Source: Thalassotalea nanhaiensis
GTDB taxonomy: Bacteria; Pseudomonadota; Gammaproteobacteria; Enterobacterales; Alteromonadaceae
Assembly (NCBI RefSeq): GCF_031583575.1
Contig: NZ_CP134146.1
Location: 3,286,001 to 3,350,000 of the forward strand
Length of the DNA stretch: 64,000 nt
Reading direction: 5' to 3'
Position 1 is the stretch's first letter. Every line of letters starts with the position of its first letter. Positions 18,620 to 27,107 of the stretch are shown here, in pieces. A model generated the notes under the pieces. That model searched no databases, was not told the origin of the DNA, and worked only from the letters and a program-made list of their open reading frames with translations. The translations under genes and the position numbers were made by a program.

Positions 18620-19231
18620 TTATTTGTTTTGTAAATAAATAGAGTTCACTTCAGCGCCATCAGCAGTTTCAGACTCATCAGCAGAGCTTTCTTTAACGTC
18701 TGCCTTAACTTCAGCTTTGGTTTTAACTTTTTTCTTGCTCAACGCTTCTTTTTCAGCAAGCTCTTCTTCTTCAAGAGCAAGTTCAAAATCAAATTTCAGT
18801 CTATCTGATTTATTTGCCAGTTCTTCTTCAGCATCATCAGTTTCTAACTGTTCTAGCTCTTGCAAGTCACTTATTGCTTTTTCTTGCTCAGCTTCACTTA
18901 GTGTAAATGACTGTTCATTTTCTTCTGTACTGTTAACTTGCTCATCTTCTTCGAGCGCAGCCTTGGCAGCAGCAAGTTCTGCTTTTTTCAATTTGTCTTT
19001 GTATTGTTCGGCTCGGTCTTCGTCGTGGCGTTTATTACGTGCTACGTGATTTGCTAACACTTGTTTCAGTTCATTTTCAGCCCAAACAACACCTTCAGCT
19101 TCACTGGCAAAACCAGTTTGGCGTTTCGACACAACTTTCTTTTTCGAGGTTGCTTGACGCTGAATTTCAGCAGTCCAACTATTATTGCGCTTTTCAACAA
19201 CTCTAAATGTATATTTTGGTGCTTTACTCAT
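18620..19231 (-). CDS. DUF3622 family protein, long paralogue
   Basis: A 203-residue protein. Residues 1-75 carry the DUF3622 core (YTFRVVEKRNNSWTAEIQRQ, TSKKKVVSK, GFASEAEG, then RNKRHDEDRAE). The C-terminal 125 residues are a highly charged, low-complexity region rich in Glu, Ala and Lys, probably coiled or disordered. Function is unknown. It is the second gene of a tandem pair. The upstream paralogue shares the core but has a much shorter tail, and only 21 bp separate the two. Confidence 0.75.
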   Translation of the reverse strand: MSKAPKYTFRVVEKRNNSWTAEIQRQATSKKKVVSKRQTGFASEAEGVVWAENELKQVLANHVARNKRHDEDRAEQYKDKLKKAELAAAKAALEEDEQVNSTEENEQSFTLSEAEQEKAISDLQELEQLETDDAEEELANKSDRLKFDFELALEEEELAEKEALSKKKVKTKAEVKADVKESSADESETADGAEVNSIYLQNK

Positions 19232-19252
19232 GATAATTCCTGCGAGTTAATT

Positions 19253-19612
19253 TTATTCTTGCTCAGCATCATCGCTGTCATCAAACATTGGCATATCAAG
19301 GCCTAGTGCTCTTGCGCGTGCTTTTTCTTTACGCTCAAATTTAGCCGTTTCTTGTTTTTCTGCAAGAATATCAGCTTTCTCATCACGAATAGAACGTTGT
19401 TCACCATGGCGTTTGTTGCTGGTTTGCTGTGCACTAATAAAAGTAGCAAGCTCTTGCTCTGCCCAAGTAGTCGCTTCGGCTTCGCTAGAAAAGCCTTCTT
19501 GTTGTTTAGAAACCACTTTTTTCTTCGACGTGATTTGACGTTCTATTTTTGCAATCCAAGTCTTATCACCTTGCTCTACAACATTAACGCTATACTTTTG
19601 ACTCTTTGCCAT
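19253..19612 (-). CDS. DUF3622 family protein, short paralogue
   Basis: A 119-residue protein. The start is placed at the ATG at 19612 (MAKSQKYSVNVVEQ) because the alignment to its downstream paralogue begins there. An in-frame upstream extension has no counterpart. The shared core includes TWIAKIERQ, TSKKKVVSKQQ, GFSSEAEATTWAE and SNKRHGEQR. The tail is a short charged helix ending in acidic residues. Tandem duplication inside one operon is the simplest explanation of the pair. Confidence 0.75.
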   Translation of the reverse strand: MAKSQKYSVNVVEQGDKTWIAKIERQITSKKKVVSKQQEGFSSEAEATTWAEQELATFISAQQTSNKRHGEQRSIRDEKADILAEKQETAKFERKEKARARALGLDMPMFDDSDDAEQE

Positions 19613-19826
19613 GTTCAACCTTACAAAACCTGTTAAATTTAGTTTAGAGGACTTTGCCCTCATAATGCCCGCTATTCTACGCTTTTATTGATCATTTCAC
19701 AGCATAATAATAATACCAATTCTAATAAAAATGTAATTTTACCTGCTACTGCCAGTTTACATTTTCCACCAAGGTGTATTTTCAGTATACTGCGCGTCTT
19801 TTCCTAACTCGGACAATACAACAACT

Positions 19827-20345
19827 ATGCGTTTATTAAGAACGACCACACACCCAGACATTAACAATTTGTGTGGCCGTAGTTTTCACCGCCAAGCCGC
19901 TCGTGGCATCATCTTAAACGGTGATGATATCCTACTGCTTTATACTGAGCGCTATCATGACTATACCCTACCTGGAGGTGGTGTAGATGAAGGTGAAAAC
20001 TTAGAACAAGGCTTAATACGAGAATTAAAAGAAGAAACTGGCGCGGCTAATATTCGTAATATTGAAGCCTTTGGGCGCTATGAAGAATTTCGCCCTTGGT
20101 ATAAAAACGATTTTGATATGGTTCACATGGAATCTTTTTGCTATACCTGCTCAATTGATGCAGAGCTGGGGGCAACACAATTCGAAGCCCATGAAATTCA
20201 AAATGGCATGACACCTAAATGGATCAACATCCATGAAGCTATAGAGCACAATGAACATACCATGGCAAATAGTGATAAAAAGGGTATGTCAATTGAGCGA
20301 GAAACGTTTTTATTGAAACTTATCGTTAAAGAGCTTTTAGCTTAA
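19827..20345 (+). CDS. NUDIX hydrolase
   Basis: A 172-residue NUDIX protein. The Nudix box is complete: GGGVDEGEN, then a short spacer, then RELKEETGA, around residues 51-73, matching Gx5Ex7REUxEExGU. Such enzymes hydrolyse nucleoside diphosphate-linked substrates with Mg2+. The substrate is not predictable. The first 25 residues (MRLLRTTTHPDINNLCGRSF) are a subgroup-specific lead. Upstream lies a short AT-rich region with an ATACCAATTC sequence resembling one end of the MITE described further on. Confidence 0.9.
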   Translation: MRLLRTTTHPDINNLCGRSFHRQAARGIILNGDDILLLYTERYHDYTLPGGGVDEGENLEQGLIRELKEETGAANIRNIEAFGRYEEFRPWYKNDFDMVHMESFCYTCSIDAELGATQFEAHEIQNGMTPKWINIHEAIEHNEHTMANSDKKGMSIERETFLLKLIVKELLA

Positions 20346-20349
20346 GCTA

Positions 20350-20682
20350 TTAGCCACAACACTTTTTGTATTTTTTACCACTGCCACATGAGCAAGGATC
20401 GTTACGGCTTGGAGTTTTGTCAAACGTAGTAGTTGTAGGCTTGCTTAGTATGGTATTAAGCTCATTAATATTTTCATCTACCTTGCTGTCTACGGTTACG
20501 TTAGCAAACAGTTCATTATCGGCAACTAACGTTTCTATTTCCAACTTTCTTTCTTCGCTGGTAACCACAAGCGTCAATGGATTTTTTTCTGTACCAAGCT
20601 TAACGACACGTTTGGTATTATAACCCGTTTTCACATGGTTTACTCTGGTGTGAATACGCCCTTTGTAATACAGATCGTGCAT
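20350..20682 (-). CDS. SEC-C metal-binding motif protein (PBPRA1643 type)
   Basis: A 110-residue protein ending in the SEC-C zinc-binding motif (DPCSCGSGKKYKKCCG at the extreme C-terminus), as found at the SecA tail. The N-terminal part (DLYYKGRIHTRVNHVKTGYN) matches a small gammaproteobacterial family known as PBPRA1643. Its function is unknown. It converges with the NUDIX gene with only 4 bp between stop codons. Confidence 0.85.
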   Translation of the reverse strand: MHDLYYKGRIHTRVNHVKTGYNTKRVVKLGTEKNPLTLVVTSEERKLEIETLVADNELFANVTVDSKVDENINELNTILSKPTTTTFDKTPSRNDPCSCGSGKKYKKCCG

Positions 20683-20763
20683 GATGAACTCCGTTAACCT
20701 AATACTAAAAATTGGCGCGCATATTAACAGCTATTGTGCGCAACTGTTAGTTAATAATGACAT

Positions 20764-20794
20764 TTTGATAGCCATACTTTGTATGGCTATCAAA
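20764..20794. terminator. Stem-loop after the HNH nuclease gene
   Basis: A 14-bp perfect stem (TTTGATAGCCATAC and its complement) with a 3-nt loop lies immediately 3' of the yajD-like gene. Short U-run potential exists on both strands. Confidence 0.7.
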
Positions 20795-20796
20795 TA

Positions 20797-21141
20797 TTAT
20801 TTCTTCAACATTGATTTAAGATCGGCAAACGGGTTGTAGGTTGCAGTATCTTGGTTATTATCACCGGCTTTTACTTCTCTTGAATATTGATCTTGGTCGG
20901 TATATTTAGCATGCTCGTTGTCATGGCAATATATGCAAAGTAGCTCCCAGTTGCTGCCATCATTTGGGTTATTGGTATGGTCATGATCAATATGATGTAC
21001 CGTTAACTCGCGAATATTAGAATACTCAAACTCACGCGCACAACGACCACACACCCACGGAAACAGCTTTAATGCACGGTCACGATAGCCCTGCTCTTTA
21101 CTTTTATAATTAGCACTGGTGCCAAATCTATCTGAAGACAT
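20797..21141 (-). CDS. yajD: YajD family HNH nuclease
   Basis: A 114-residue HNH endonuclease domain protein. A zinc knuckle begins with CGRCAREF around residues 31-38. The catalytic core is VHHIDHDHTNNPNDGSNW, followed by LLCIYCHDNEH with the second CxxC and the final His. This is the standard layout of YajD in E. coli, whose physiological role is unclear. There is no nearby restriction or toxin gene, so a housekeeping rather than defence context is likely. Confidence 0.88.
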   Translation of the reverse strand: MSSDRFGTSANYKSKEQGYRDRALKLFPWVCGRCAREFEYSNIRELTVHHIDHDHTNNPNDGSNWELLCIYCHDNEHAKYTDQDQYSREVKAGDNNQDTATYNPFADLKSMLKK

Positions 21142-21228
21142 ACTTCTCTCTTTATTAATTTTGTATGTTTAAAATAATATCGTTGATATAATCTCTAATA
21201 CCAACACTAATAATTATTTAAACTAAAA

Positions 21229-21699
21229 ATGACCTACATACCACTAGACGATATTAAACACGCTTGGGTGTTTCGCTTTAAAAATTTGCCAATTAGTGAG
21301 CAAGACTTCAAAAGTATTAAAGCCATGTCACCTGCACGTTCTAGTGCGTTATGGACACAGTTTATCAGTAAACAGGTAGATCATCCCGACTTTTTCAAAG
21401 AAGGGGACTGGCCATTTGATGATGCAAGCTGGACCGAAAAAGCCATGTGGGAAAAAGCTTGGGAAGGTGAAAACCCAGATTTACCAGAATTAATTACCGA
21501 TCATTTAGACTGGCAAAATAATACTACGGTGTATTATTGCAACAGTAAAAAACAAGTATTGGAAACTACTTGGGCTGTATTTAAACGTTGCTGGAAAAAC
21601 TTTTTAATGATGGACGATGGACCAATACTTATTGGTAAAAAACGTTCTGAAGTGGTGCAGTTTTTATCTGATGGAACCTTTAAAATTGGTCACAAGTAA
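21229..21699 (+). CDS. DUF2947 family protein
   Basis: A 156-residue cytoplasmic protein. The opening MTYIPLDDIKHAWVF, the central PDFFKEGDWPFDD and the ending DDGPILIGKKRSEVVQF are family-wide landmarks of DUF2947, a small gammaproteobacterial family of unknown function. It is tryptophan-rich. The rlmF gene starts 10 bp after the stop, so the two probably share an mRNA. Confidence 0.85.
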   Translation: MTYIPLDDIKHAWVFRFKNLPISEQDFKSIKAMSPARSSALWTQFISKQVDHPDFFKEGDWPFDDASWTEKAMWEKAWEGENPDLPELITDHLDWQNNTTVYYCNSKKQVLETTWAVFKRCWKNFLMMDDGPILIGKKRSEVVQFLSDGTFKIGHK

Positions 21700-21709
21700 A
21701 AAAACTAAC

Positions 21710-22645
21710 ATGCACCCACGTAACCGTCACAATGACGGTTATAATTTTAATGACCTAGTAAAAGCCTATCCAAAACTTAGCCCGTTTGTTCGTACTAATG
21801 AGTATCAAAATTTAAGCATCGACTTTAGTAGTAGCGAAGCTGTTAAAGCATTAAACGCGGCGCTGCTAGTGCATCATTATCAAGTTCAAGGTTGGGATAT
21901 TCCAGATGGTTTTTTATGCCCGCCAATTCCAGGCAGAGTTGACTATATCCACTATTTAGCCGACTTATTAAAAGCCACTAATAACAACAAAATCCCGCAC
22001 GGCAATAAGGTCAACGCCTTAGATATAGGCACTGGGGCAAGCTGTATTTACCCAATACTTGGTCAACGACAAAATGGCTGGCATTTTGTAGCCAGCGATA
22101 TTGACCCAATTTCCATTGCGTCTGCCAACAAAAATATTGCCAACAATGACAACCTAACGGGCACTATTGAATGTCGACTGCAAGAAAATAACCAACACAT
22201 CTTTACCAATATCATAAAAGAAGGCGAAAGCTTTGCAGTCACGCTATGCAACCCGCCGTTTCACTCATCTTTAGTTGAAGCAACAAAAGGCAGTGAAAGG
22301 AAATGGCAAAACTTAAACAAAAGCAGCGTAAGCAACAATGAAAACGAAAACGTTAAGTTAAACTTTGGCGGTCAAAAAGCAGAGCTTTGGTGCGACGGCG
22401 GCGAGCTAAAATTTATTCGTAAGATGATCAACGAGAGTAAACAGTACCAACAGCAGGTACTCTGGTTTAGCTGTTTAGTTTCTAAAAGCGAGAATGTTAA
22501 GCCGTTAAAACTAGCCTTAAAAAAATCCAAGGCGGTGCAAATAAAGGTCATTAAAATGGCGCAAGGCAATAAAATTAGCCGCTTTATTGCCTGGAGTTTT
22601 TTATCAATTGAGCAACAACAACATTGGTGCGCTGAACATTTCTAA
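21710..22645 (+). CDS. rlmF: 23S rRNA (adenine(1618)-N6)-methyltransferase
   Basis: A 311-residue SAM-dependent methyltransferase. The ATG at 21710 is chosen because MHPRNRHNDGYNF is the conserved N-terminus of RlmF. An upstream in-frame ATG lies inside the DUF2947 gene. The SAM site is LDIGTGASCIYP around residue 104. The N6-adenine catalytic motif is CNPPFHSS near 180. RlmF methylates A1618 of 23S rRNA in E. coli. Length is close to the E. coli enzyme. Confidence 0.93.
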   Translation: MHPRNRHNDGYNFNDLVKAYPKLSPFVRTNEYQNLSIDFSSSEAVKALNAALLVHHYQVQGWDIPDGFLCPPIPGRVDYIHYLADLLKATNNNKIPHGNKVNALDIGTGASCIYPILGQRQNGWHFVASDIDPISIASANKNIANNDNLTGTIECRLQENNQHIFTNIIKEGESFAVTLCNPPFHSSLVEATKGSERKWQNLNKSSVSNNENENVKLNFGGQKAELWCDGGELKFIRKMINESKQYQQQVLWFSCLVSKSENVKPLKLALKKSKAVQIKVIKMAQGNKISRFIAWSFLSIEQQQHWCAEHF

Positions 22646-22666
22646 TGTGTACTAATACCGTTTAGC

Positions 22667-23572
22667 TTAATGTTGGTTTAGCCAACCGGCGACGTGGGGA
22701 AAATGATCGTTTCTCGCTTCTGGGCTGGTTAAAATATCTATGTGGCCATAATCAATGGCATTGCCGTTGCGCTTAGACAATAATGAAAACCTTGCAGTAG
22801 AGTTTTTAGACTCTTCAATAAAGTATTTAACGTCTACTTGGTTTCCTAAAATGGAATCATTTATACCGGTAATGTGCCATGTTGGCGGCCAAACTATGTC
22901 GCCTGCCGCCGATTGATAATCAAACCCATCACGAGGGTCATGCCATGGGCCTTTATTTACCCACTGAATACTATGTGCCAGTGACTGTTTAGTTTCATTG
23001 TCGGCACCAAACTTATATTTTACCGCATCGAAAAATCCTTTGCGTTTGGCCAATATAGGCGCAATACGGTTGTAAAATAAGTCGACTTTCAGCAGTTTTT
23101 CAAAACCACCAATGGTGATAGAGCGTTTCGTACCAAAACATAGGTTACTGCGTACTTTGCCTAGGTTTTCACTATGCCTTGCTAAAACGCTGGCAACCAA
23201 CACGCCGCCCCATGAGTGTGAAACCAGATGCATTGCTTGACCGGTTTTATTAAACACATAATCTATTAATAACGGGATATCGTGGGTTATAGCTTCATAC
23301 TGACCATAATCAGATTCAGCATTAATCAGCGGTGTGCTTAATCCTCTGCCGCGCAAGTCCATTACATACACATCAAAGCCCTGCTCAGCTAAATAGCAGG
23401 CCAAGCCTTTACCTTGTTCATTATAAAAGATACGGCCATTTTCAATTGCGCCATGCACCATTAATATTGGTGCACCACCGCTGTTCTTATAGATATGTTT
23501 TAAATGTAATTGATGACCTTGGTCTTCAATAAAAACGGACTCTTGCTTCATGGAAAAAGGGTTACCTTGCAA
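22667..23572 (-). CDS. Alpha/beta fold hydrolase
   Basis: A 301-residue alpha/beta hydrolase. The oxyanion region is ILMVHGAIENGRIF near residue 36. The nucleophile elbow is SHSWGG near 118-123. The likely catalytic His is in YGHIDILTS close to the C-terminus. There is no signal peptide. The overall form is that of a lipase-like or PHB-depolymerase-like esterase, but the substrate is unknown. The start could also be the Met seven codons downstream (MKQESVFIED), which would fit the family's usual N-terminus. Confidence 0.82.
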   Translation of the reverse strand: MQGNPFSMKQESVFIEDQGHQLHLKHIYKNSGGAPILMVHGAIENGRIFYNEQGKGLACYLAEQGFDVYVMDLRGRGLSTPLINAESDYGQYEAITHDIPLLIDYVFNKTGQAMHLVSHSWGGVLVASVLARHSENLGKVRSNLCFGTKRSITIGGFEKLLKVDLFYNRIAPILAKRKGFFDAVKYKFGADNETKQSLAHSIQWVNKGPWHDPRDGFDYQSAAGDIVWPPTWHITGINDSILGNQVDVKYFIEESKNSTARFSLLSKRNGNAIDYGHIDILTSPEARNDHFPHVAGWLNQH

Positions 23573-23622
23573 TCTGGTATGACCAGATAATATACGGTGT
23601 TATTTATTCCAGTGCAAGCAAG

Positions 23623-24486
23623 TTATTTAATATGTTCAATGCTTTGAAAAACAGTCCACTTGATACCAAGTGCAACAGTGTAGGTGAACTTTTCTTGATA
23701 AAGGTCGCTTTCATCATTTTTAGCGCCATGCCATAAACCTAGCTGGGTACCAACAAACATCATTAAATTTTTGTTCAATTGAAAGCGATTGGCAATCGAC
23801 ACTTTGGTGCCTAGATAGCCACCTGAAGATTGAAAATAGTCTCGTTCACTATTTACGTACTGCTGATCAATATCATAAAAATACTGATGAGTTTTAGCAC
23901 TGGCAAACGTTGGTGACACACTGAAGTAAAACCGAGAATCATCAAATAATAAATTTTCACTCTGGTACGCCACTTCCGGTTGAAATACATAACCGCGGTG
24001 ATTGACGTTACTAAAGTCAGTTGAAAATACTGAGCGAAGTTGTAAATTCAACCAAGTGTCACTGCTCTTATTATCGTGCAGTAAAAAGCTCGCCTGAGGA
24101 CCTATTTCAAACATAAAATCAAGATCAGGCATGCCTTCTCTAATTTTAGAGTCCTCTGAATCGGCATTGAATGCTGCGCCTAATGATACATCAAGTTTGA
24201 AGTGCTCTTTTTCTACCGCTATCGCTTTAATTACTGACTCATCACCTATGCGTATTTTCTCACCACGATAAATTACAAATGGCAACGGCAAAAATTTATT
24301 TTGATAATCTGTAGCCGCCGGATAAATCGGGCCACGAAACGCTGCAGAAAATACCCCAGCTTCCCAAACGGGTTTACCGGCAGACGTGTCAACACTTAAT
24401 GCGCCACCTTGATTCGCCTGAGCTATGCTAATTAAGGCAAATGCACACAAAAATATAGAAATTTTTAATTGAAGATTCATCATCAA
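23623..24486 (-). CDS. MipA/OmpV family outer membrane protein
   Basis: A 287-residue beta-barrel protein. A signal peptide ends near AQA (residue 24). Alternating hydrophobic strands follow, and the C-terminus (FTYVALGIKWTVFQSIEHIK area) contains a barrel-closing strand. The stretches AAFRGPIYPAATDY, FLPLPFVIYRG and the FDDSRFYFSVSPTFA region match the MipA/OmpV family. MipA scaffolds MltA and PBP1B in E. coli, while OmpV paralogues are porin-like. The second sense is more general here. Confidence 0.8.
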   Translation of the reverse strand: MMMNLQLKISIFLCAFALISIAQANQGGALSVDTSAGKPVWEAGVFSAAFRGPIYPAATDYQNKFLPLPFVIYRGEKIRIGDESVIKAIAVEKEHFKLDVSLGAAFNADSEDSKIREGMPDLDFMFEIGPQASFLLHDNKSSDTWLNLQLRSVFSTDFSNVNHRGYVFQPEVAYQSENLLFDDSRFYFSVSPTFASAKTHQYFYDIDQQYVNSERDYFQSSGGYLGTKVSIANRFQLNKNLMMFVGTQLGLWHGAKNDESDLYQEKFTYTVALGIKWTVFQSIEHIK

Positions 24487-24526
24487 TGATCGCCGCTTTT
24501 TTAATTATTAATGGATTGATGTCTGA

Positions 24527-24871
24527 TTAACGCTGTACAAGTGCAGCATTAGAGTATGTTATCCCCTGCCAGCCAAGTTCAATAAACGTGCGAATATTTC
24601 CGTGGTCATCTGCATTAGGGTTAAGTAACACATCTTCTCGATAAAATTTGCCAAAGCAAGCCAAGGTTTGCTCTGCAGATAAATTATTTAATTGTGCAAA
24701 GGCAAATATTTTGCATGAGCCTTCATTGGTTCCGGCCTGGTTAACCAAGTCACCATTGGTAAAAGTTACCGGGGTATAGATGTAGTGTTCGTTGATAACG
24801 GTCATCACATCATTAAACTCAATTGTGTCAGGGGAGTGTTTTAGTTGCTGCAAAAAATCTGATAAAGCCAT
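24527..24871 (-). CDS. HopJ family protein
   Basis: A 114-residue protein matching the HopJ family (named from a Pseudomonas type III effector but widespread in non-pathogens as a small cytoplasmic protein). Recognisable segments are FNDVMTVINEHYIYTPV, FTNGDLVNQAGTNEGSCKIF and ACFGKFYREDVL. No secretion system is nearby, so effector function is not implied. It is followed on the same strand by the MipA gene 40 bp away. Confidence 0.88.
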   Translation of the reverse strand: MALSDFLQQLKHSPDTIEFNDVMTVINEHYIYTPVTFTNGDLVNQAGTNEGSCKIFAFAQLNNLSAEQTLACFGKFYREDVLLNPNADDHGNIRTFIELGWQGITYSNAALVQR

Positions 24872-25049
24872 TGGTTTCTCAAAAATAAATTAATAATACA
24901 GGGCAGTATAAACCCCACTTTTGTTAGAACAAACGAAAAAATAGGATCATTTAGACGATTTTATCCGCTTTTATTAAACATTCATTTCCTTCATTATAAC
25001 TCCAAGCTTAAAAGCACCCAATTAAACAATGAAATTAAGAGAGAGTCAG

Positions 25050-25571
25050 ATGAAAATTATTGCCTTAGCCGCTACCTCAAGTTCAAAATCAATTAATAAA
25101 ACATTGGTTACCTATGCCGCAAACTTAGTTGAAAACAGTGAAGTTGAAGTTTTAGATTTAAATGATTACGAATTGCCATTATTTAGTGAAGACAAAGAAG
25201 CTGAATTAGGTCAACCAGAGTTGGCGAAAGCATTTTTCGACAAGTTAGGTAGCGGAGACGCGATCATGATTTCATTTGCAGAGCATAATGGCAGCTATAC
25301 TGCCGCATACAAAAACATTTTTGACTGGGCTTCTCGTATTGATCAAAAAGTTTTTCAAAATAAGCCTATGATTTTATTGTCAACCTCACCTGGTCCTGGT
25401 GGTGCTGGTAGCGTGCTTGCCGCAGCGACAGGCTCTGCACCTTATTTTGCCGGAGATGTAAAAGGCAGCTTTAAAATGCCAAGCTTTTACGACAACTTTG
25501 ATATGCAAAACAACCAGTTCACTAACCCTGAATTACAGCAAGAATTAACTTCAGTAGTCGCTCAGCTTTAA
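25050..25571 (+). CDS. NAD(P)H-dependent FMN reductase family protein
   Basis: A 173-residue flavodoxin-like reductase. The start at 25050 is preferred because AGAGAG sits four bases upstream and MKIIALAATSSSKSIN is the usual beginning of the family. The ATG at 25029 adds seven residues with no ribosome binding site. The FMN phosphate loop is TSSSKSIN. The AEHNGSYTAAYKNIFDW segment and STSPGPGGAGSVL are typical of the YieF/ChrR-like group. It would reduce quinones, metals or azo compounds with NAD(P)H. The physiological substrate is not deducible. Confidence 0.88.
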   Translation: MKIIALAATSSSKSINKTLVTYAANLVENSEVEVLDLNDYELPLFSEDKEAELGQPELAKAFFDKLGSGDAIMISFAEHNGSYTAAYKNIFDWASRIDQKVFQNKPMILLSTSPGPGGAGSVLAAATGSAPYFAGDVKGSFKMPSFYDNFDMQNNQFTNPELQQELTSVVAQL

Positions 25572-25585
25572 TTTCTTAACACAAT

Positions 25586-25611
25586 AAAAAACGAGCTTAC
25601 GCTCGTTTTTT
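25586..25611. terminator. Bidirectional terminator
   Basis: An 11-bp stem (AAAAAACGAGC / GCTCGTTTTTT) with a TTAC loop lies between the convergent FMN reductase and MscS genes. Confidence 0.92.
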
Positions 25612-25617
25612 ATTTAA

Positions 25618-26520
25618 TTAACTTGCTGCCGTTATCATATGAATATCTCTTTGCGGATACGGTATTTTAATACCGGCGTCATCCAACGCTTGATATATAG
25701 CCGCATTGGCTTGATATTTTGACTGATAAAAGTTTACTGTCGGCACCCATAGGCGTATGCCAAGTACGATAGCGTTATCGCCAAACTCATCAATACCAAC
25801 TTGCGGCTTTTTCTGCTCACTACACGCGTCTAAATTTTCAATGATAGGCGTTAGTATATTAATGACTGTAAGGGGATCATGCTGATAAGCGATACCAACC
25901 GACAGTTCCAATAATGAATCATGCTCTGAGTTATGCAGCACTTCTCCAACAATGTGTTTGTTGGGAATGGTAATTTCAATGCCATCAGCATCGACTAAAA
26001 TGGTATAAGCTAGTAAGACCTCTTTAACTATACCGGTTATGCCTTGTACTTTAATGGTATCGCCAACAACAAAAGGGCGAATAATAATGATATTAAAGCC
26101 AGCAGCGTAATTCGCTAATAAACCTTGCAGTGCCAGACCTACACCTAATGATAAAGCACCAATAGCGGCAATAAATGGGGTAAGGCTTATACCTAATTTT
26201 CCAAGTGCAATAATCGTTATTAATACAACGATAAGCATCTTCGTTGTGTTGCTGATAAAGCGACTTAAGGTCACATCTAATTTATGTCGTTCACAGAGTC
26301 TAAGAACCCAATTTGCAATTTTTCCAGCAAAGAAAAAACCTACTAAAAAAATTATAAAAGCGCCAATCAACTGAAAGGTGTAATTTGCGAAAAAATCCAA
26401 AGCGAGCTCATAAAGATGACTGATAAGATCAAGCTCCTCTTTAATTAGATCCTTAGCTTCAAATGTTTTCGCAGTTGAACTTGCGCTTTCGCTCGCTGCA
26501 TCTGTCATCGTATATCTCAT
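25618..26520 (-). CDS. Small-conductance mechanosensitive channel (MscS family)
   Basis: A 300-residue MscS-type channel. Three membrane segments lie at about 35-65, 85-105 and 110-140. The third is the glycine/alanine-rich pore helix (FIAAIGALSLGVGLALQGLLANYAAG) followed by the PFVVGDTIKVQGITGIVKEV beta domain typical of MscS. The C-terminal alpha/beta domain ends in YPQRDIHM. It releases osmolytes on hypo-osmotic shock. The start may be the Met at codon 1 or codon 5. Confidence 0.92.
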   Translation of the reverse strand: MRYTMTDAASESASSTAKTFEAKDLIKEELDLISHLYELALDFFANYTFQLIGAFIIFLVGFFFAGKIANWVLRLCERHKLDVTLSRFISNTTKMLIVVLITIIALGKLGISLTPFIAAIGALSLGVGLALQGLLANYAAGFNIIIIRPFVVGDTIKVQGITGIVKEVLLAYTILVDADGIEITIPNKHIVGEVLHNSEHDSLLELSVGIAYQHDPLTVINILTPIIENLDACSEQKKPQVGIDEFGDNAIVLGIRLWVPTVNFYQSKYQANAAIYQALDDAGIKIPYPQRDIHMITAAS

Positions 26521-26572
26521 TATTGTTATAATTCAATACATTATAGGTGCTATTAAAAGTTATGGCGAATAA

Positions 26573-26995
26573 CTAATCTGGTTTTTCCATATTTAACGAG
26601 CGAATTTCATCAACCGTTTGCTTGGCTAAACTTTCTAAATCCTTGCCATGTGGCTTAGGTTTCCTGGTGTCAGGATCAAGTGCGACAAAGACAATACTAT
26701 CAGCTGAACAAATTGTCTTTTTAGTGGCTTTATTACGCACAACACAAGTGACAGTAATAGAGCTGCGACCCACTGATTTTGTTTTCAAACCAAATTCGAC
26801 AATATCGCCTTGCATCGCTGGTGACTGAAAGCTAATTTCACTTATATGTTTAGTGACCAAACAGGTAGTCTCCAACTGACAAATAGCATATATTGCCGCC
26901 TCTTCGTCAATCCATTCTAATGCTCGACCACCAAATAACGAATTAGCATAATTTAAATCATTGGGCATAACCAAACGACGTGATAAAAAGCGCAT
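26573..26995 (-). CDS. Acyl-CoA thioesterase (hotdog fold, YciA-like)
   Basis: A 140-residue single hotdog domain. The catalytic-region motif PNDLNYANSLFGGRALEWIDEEAA lies at about residues 11-34, with the Asp in the central helix. TKHISEISFQSPAMQGDIVEF follows. Such enzymes cleave acyl-CoA thioesters in the cytoplasm. Length matches YciA-type proteins. It lies between the MscS gene and argO on the same strand but is separated from argO by hairpin-forming sequence. Confidence 0.87.
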   Translation of the reverse strand: MRFLSRRLVMPNDLNYANSLFGGRALEWIDEEAAIYAICQLETTCLVTKHISEISFQSPAMQGDIVEFGLKTKSVGRSSITVTCVVRNKATKKTICSADSIVFVALDPDTRKPKPHGKDLESLAKQTVDEIRSLNMEKPD

Positions 26996-27026
26996 ATCAA
27001 TTCCTAAACTGTTAATTATTCGATTA

Positions 27027-27044
27027 ATTATAACGAGTTATAAT
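27027..27044. repeat. Short perfect palindrome
   Basis: An 8-bp inverted repeat (ATTATAAC / GTTATAAT) separated by GA lies between the thioesterase and argO genes, next to the miniature MITE-like element. It may be part of the thioesterase promoter or a weak hairpin. Confidence 0.5.
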
Positions 27045-27058
27045 ATTTTTACTTGGTT

Positions 27059-27101
27059 ATATCAGTTCGCGTAATGATGTGCTCATTATACAAATTGATA
27101 T
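27059..27101. repeat. 43-bp miniature palindromic element related to the 32.2-kb MITE
   Basis: The segment begins ATATCAGTTCG and ends with CAAATTGATAT, so the two ends are imperfect inverted repeats of about 20 bp. The left arm is almost identical over 23 bp to the left end of the larger element at 32210 (shared from CAGTTCGCG to GTGCTCA). It looks like an internally deleted copy consisting of little more than the two terminal repeats. It sits 6 bp after the argO stop codon and could act as a hairpin there. Confidence 0.6.
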
Positions 27102-27107
27102 TAGTGG

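Noticed and set aside
18717-19049. Serine-rich open frame on the plus strand
   Set aside because: It is the antisense shadow of the Glu/Ala-rich tail of the DUF3622 gene.
19721-19740. ATACCAATTC sequence upstream of the NUDIX gene as another MITE copy
   Set aside because: Only one end is similar over about 10 bp and no inverted partner was found. TAATACCA-type words also occur at 21196 and 22656.
20797-21141. HNH nuclease as part of a defence island
   Set aside because: It matches YajD and is surrounded by housekeeping-type genes.
24527-24871. HopJ protein as a type III effector
   Set aside because: The family is widespread in non-pathogens and no secretion genes are nearby.
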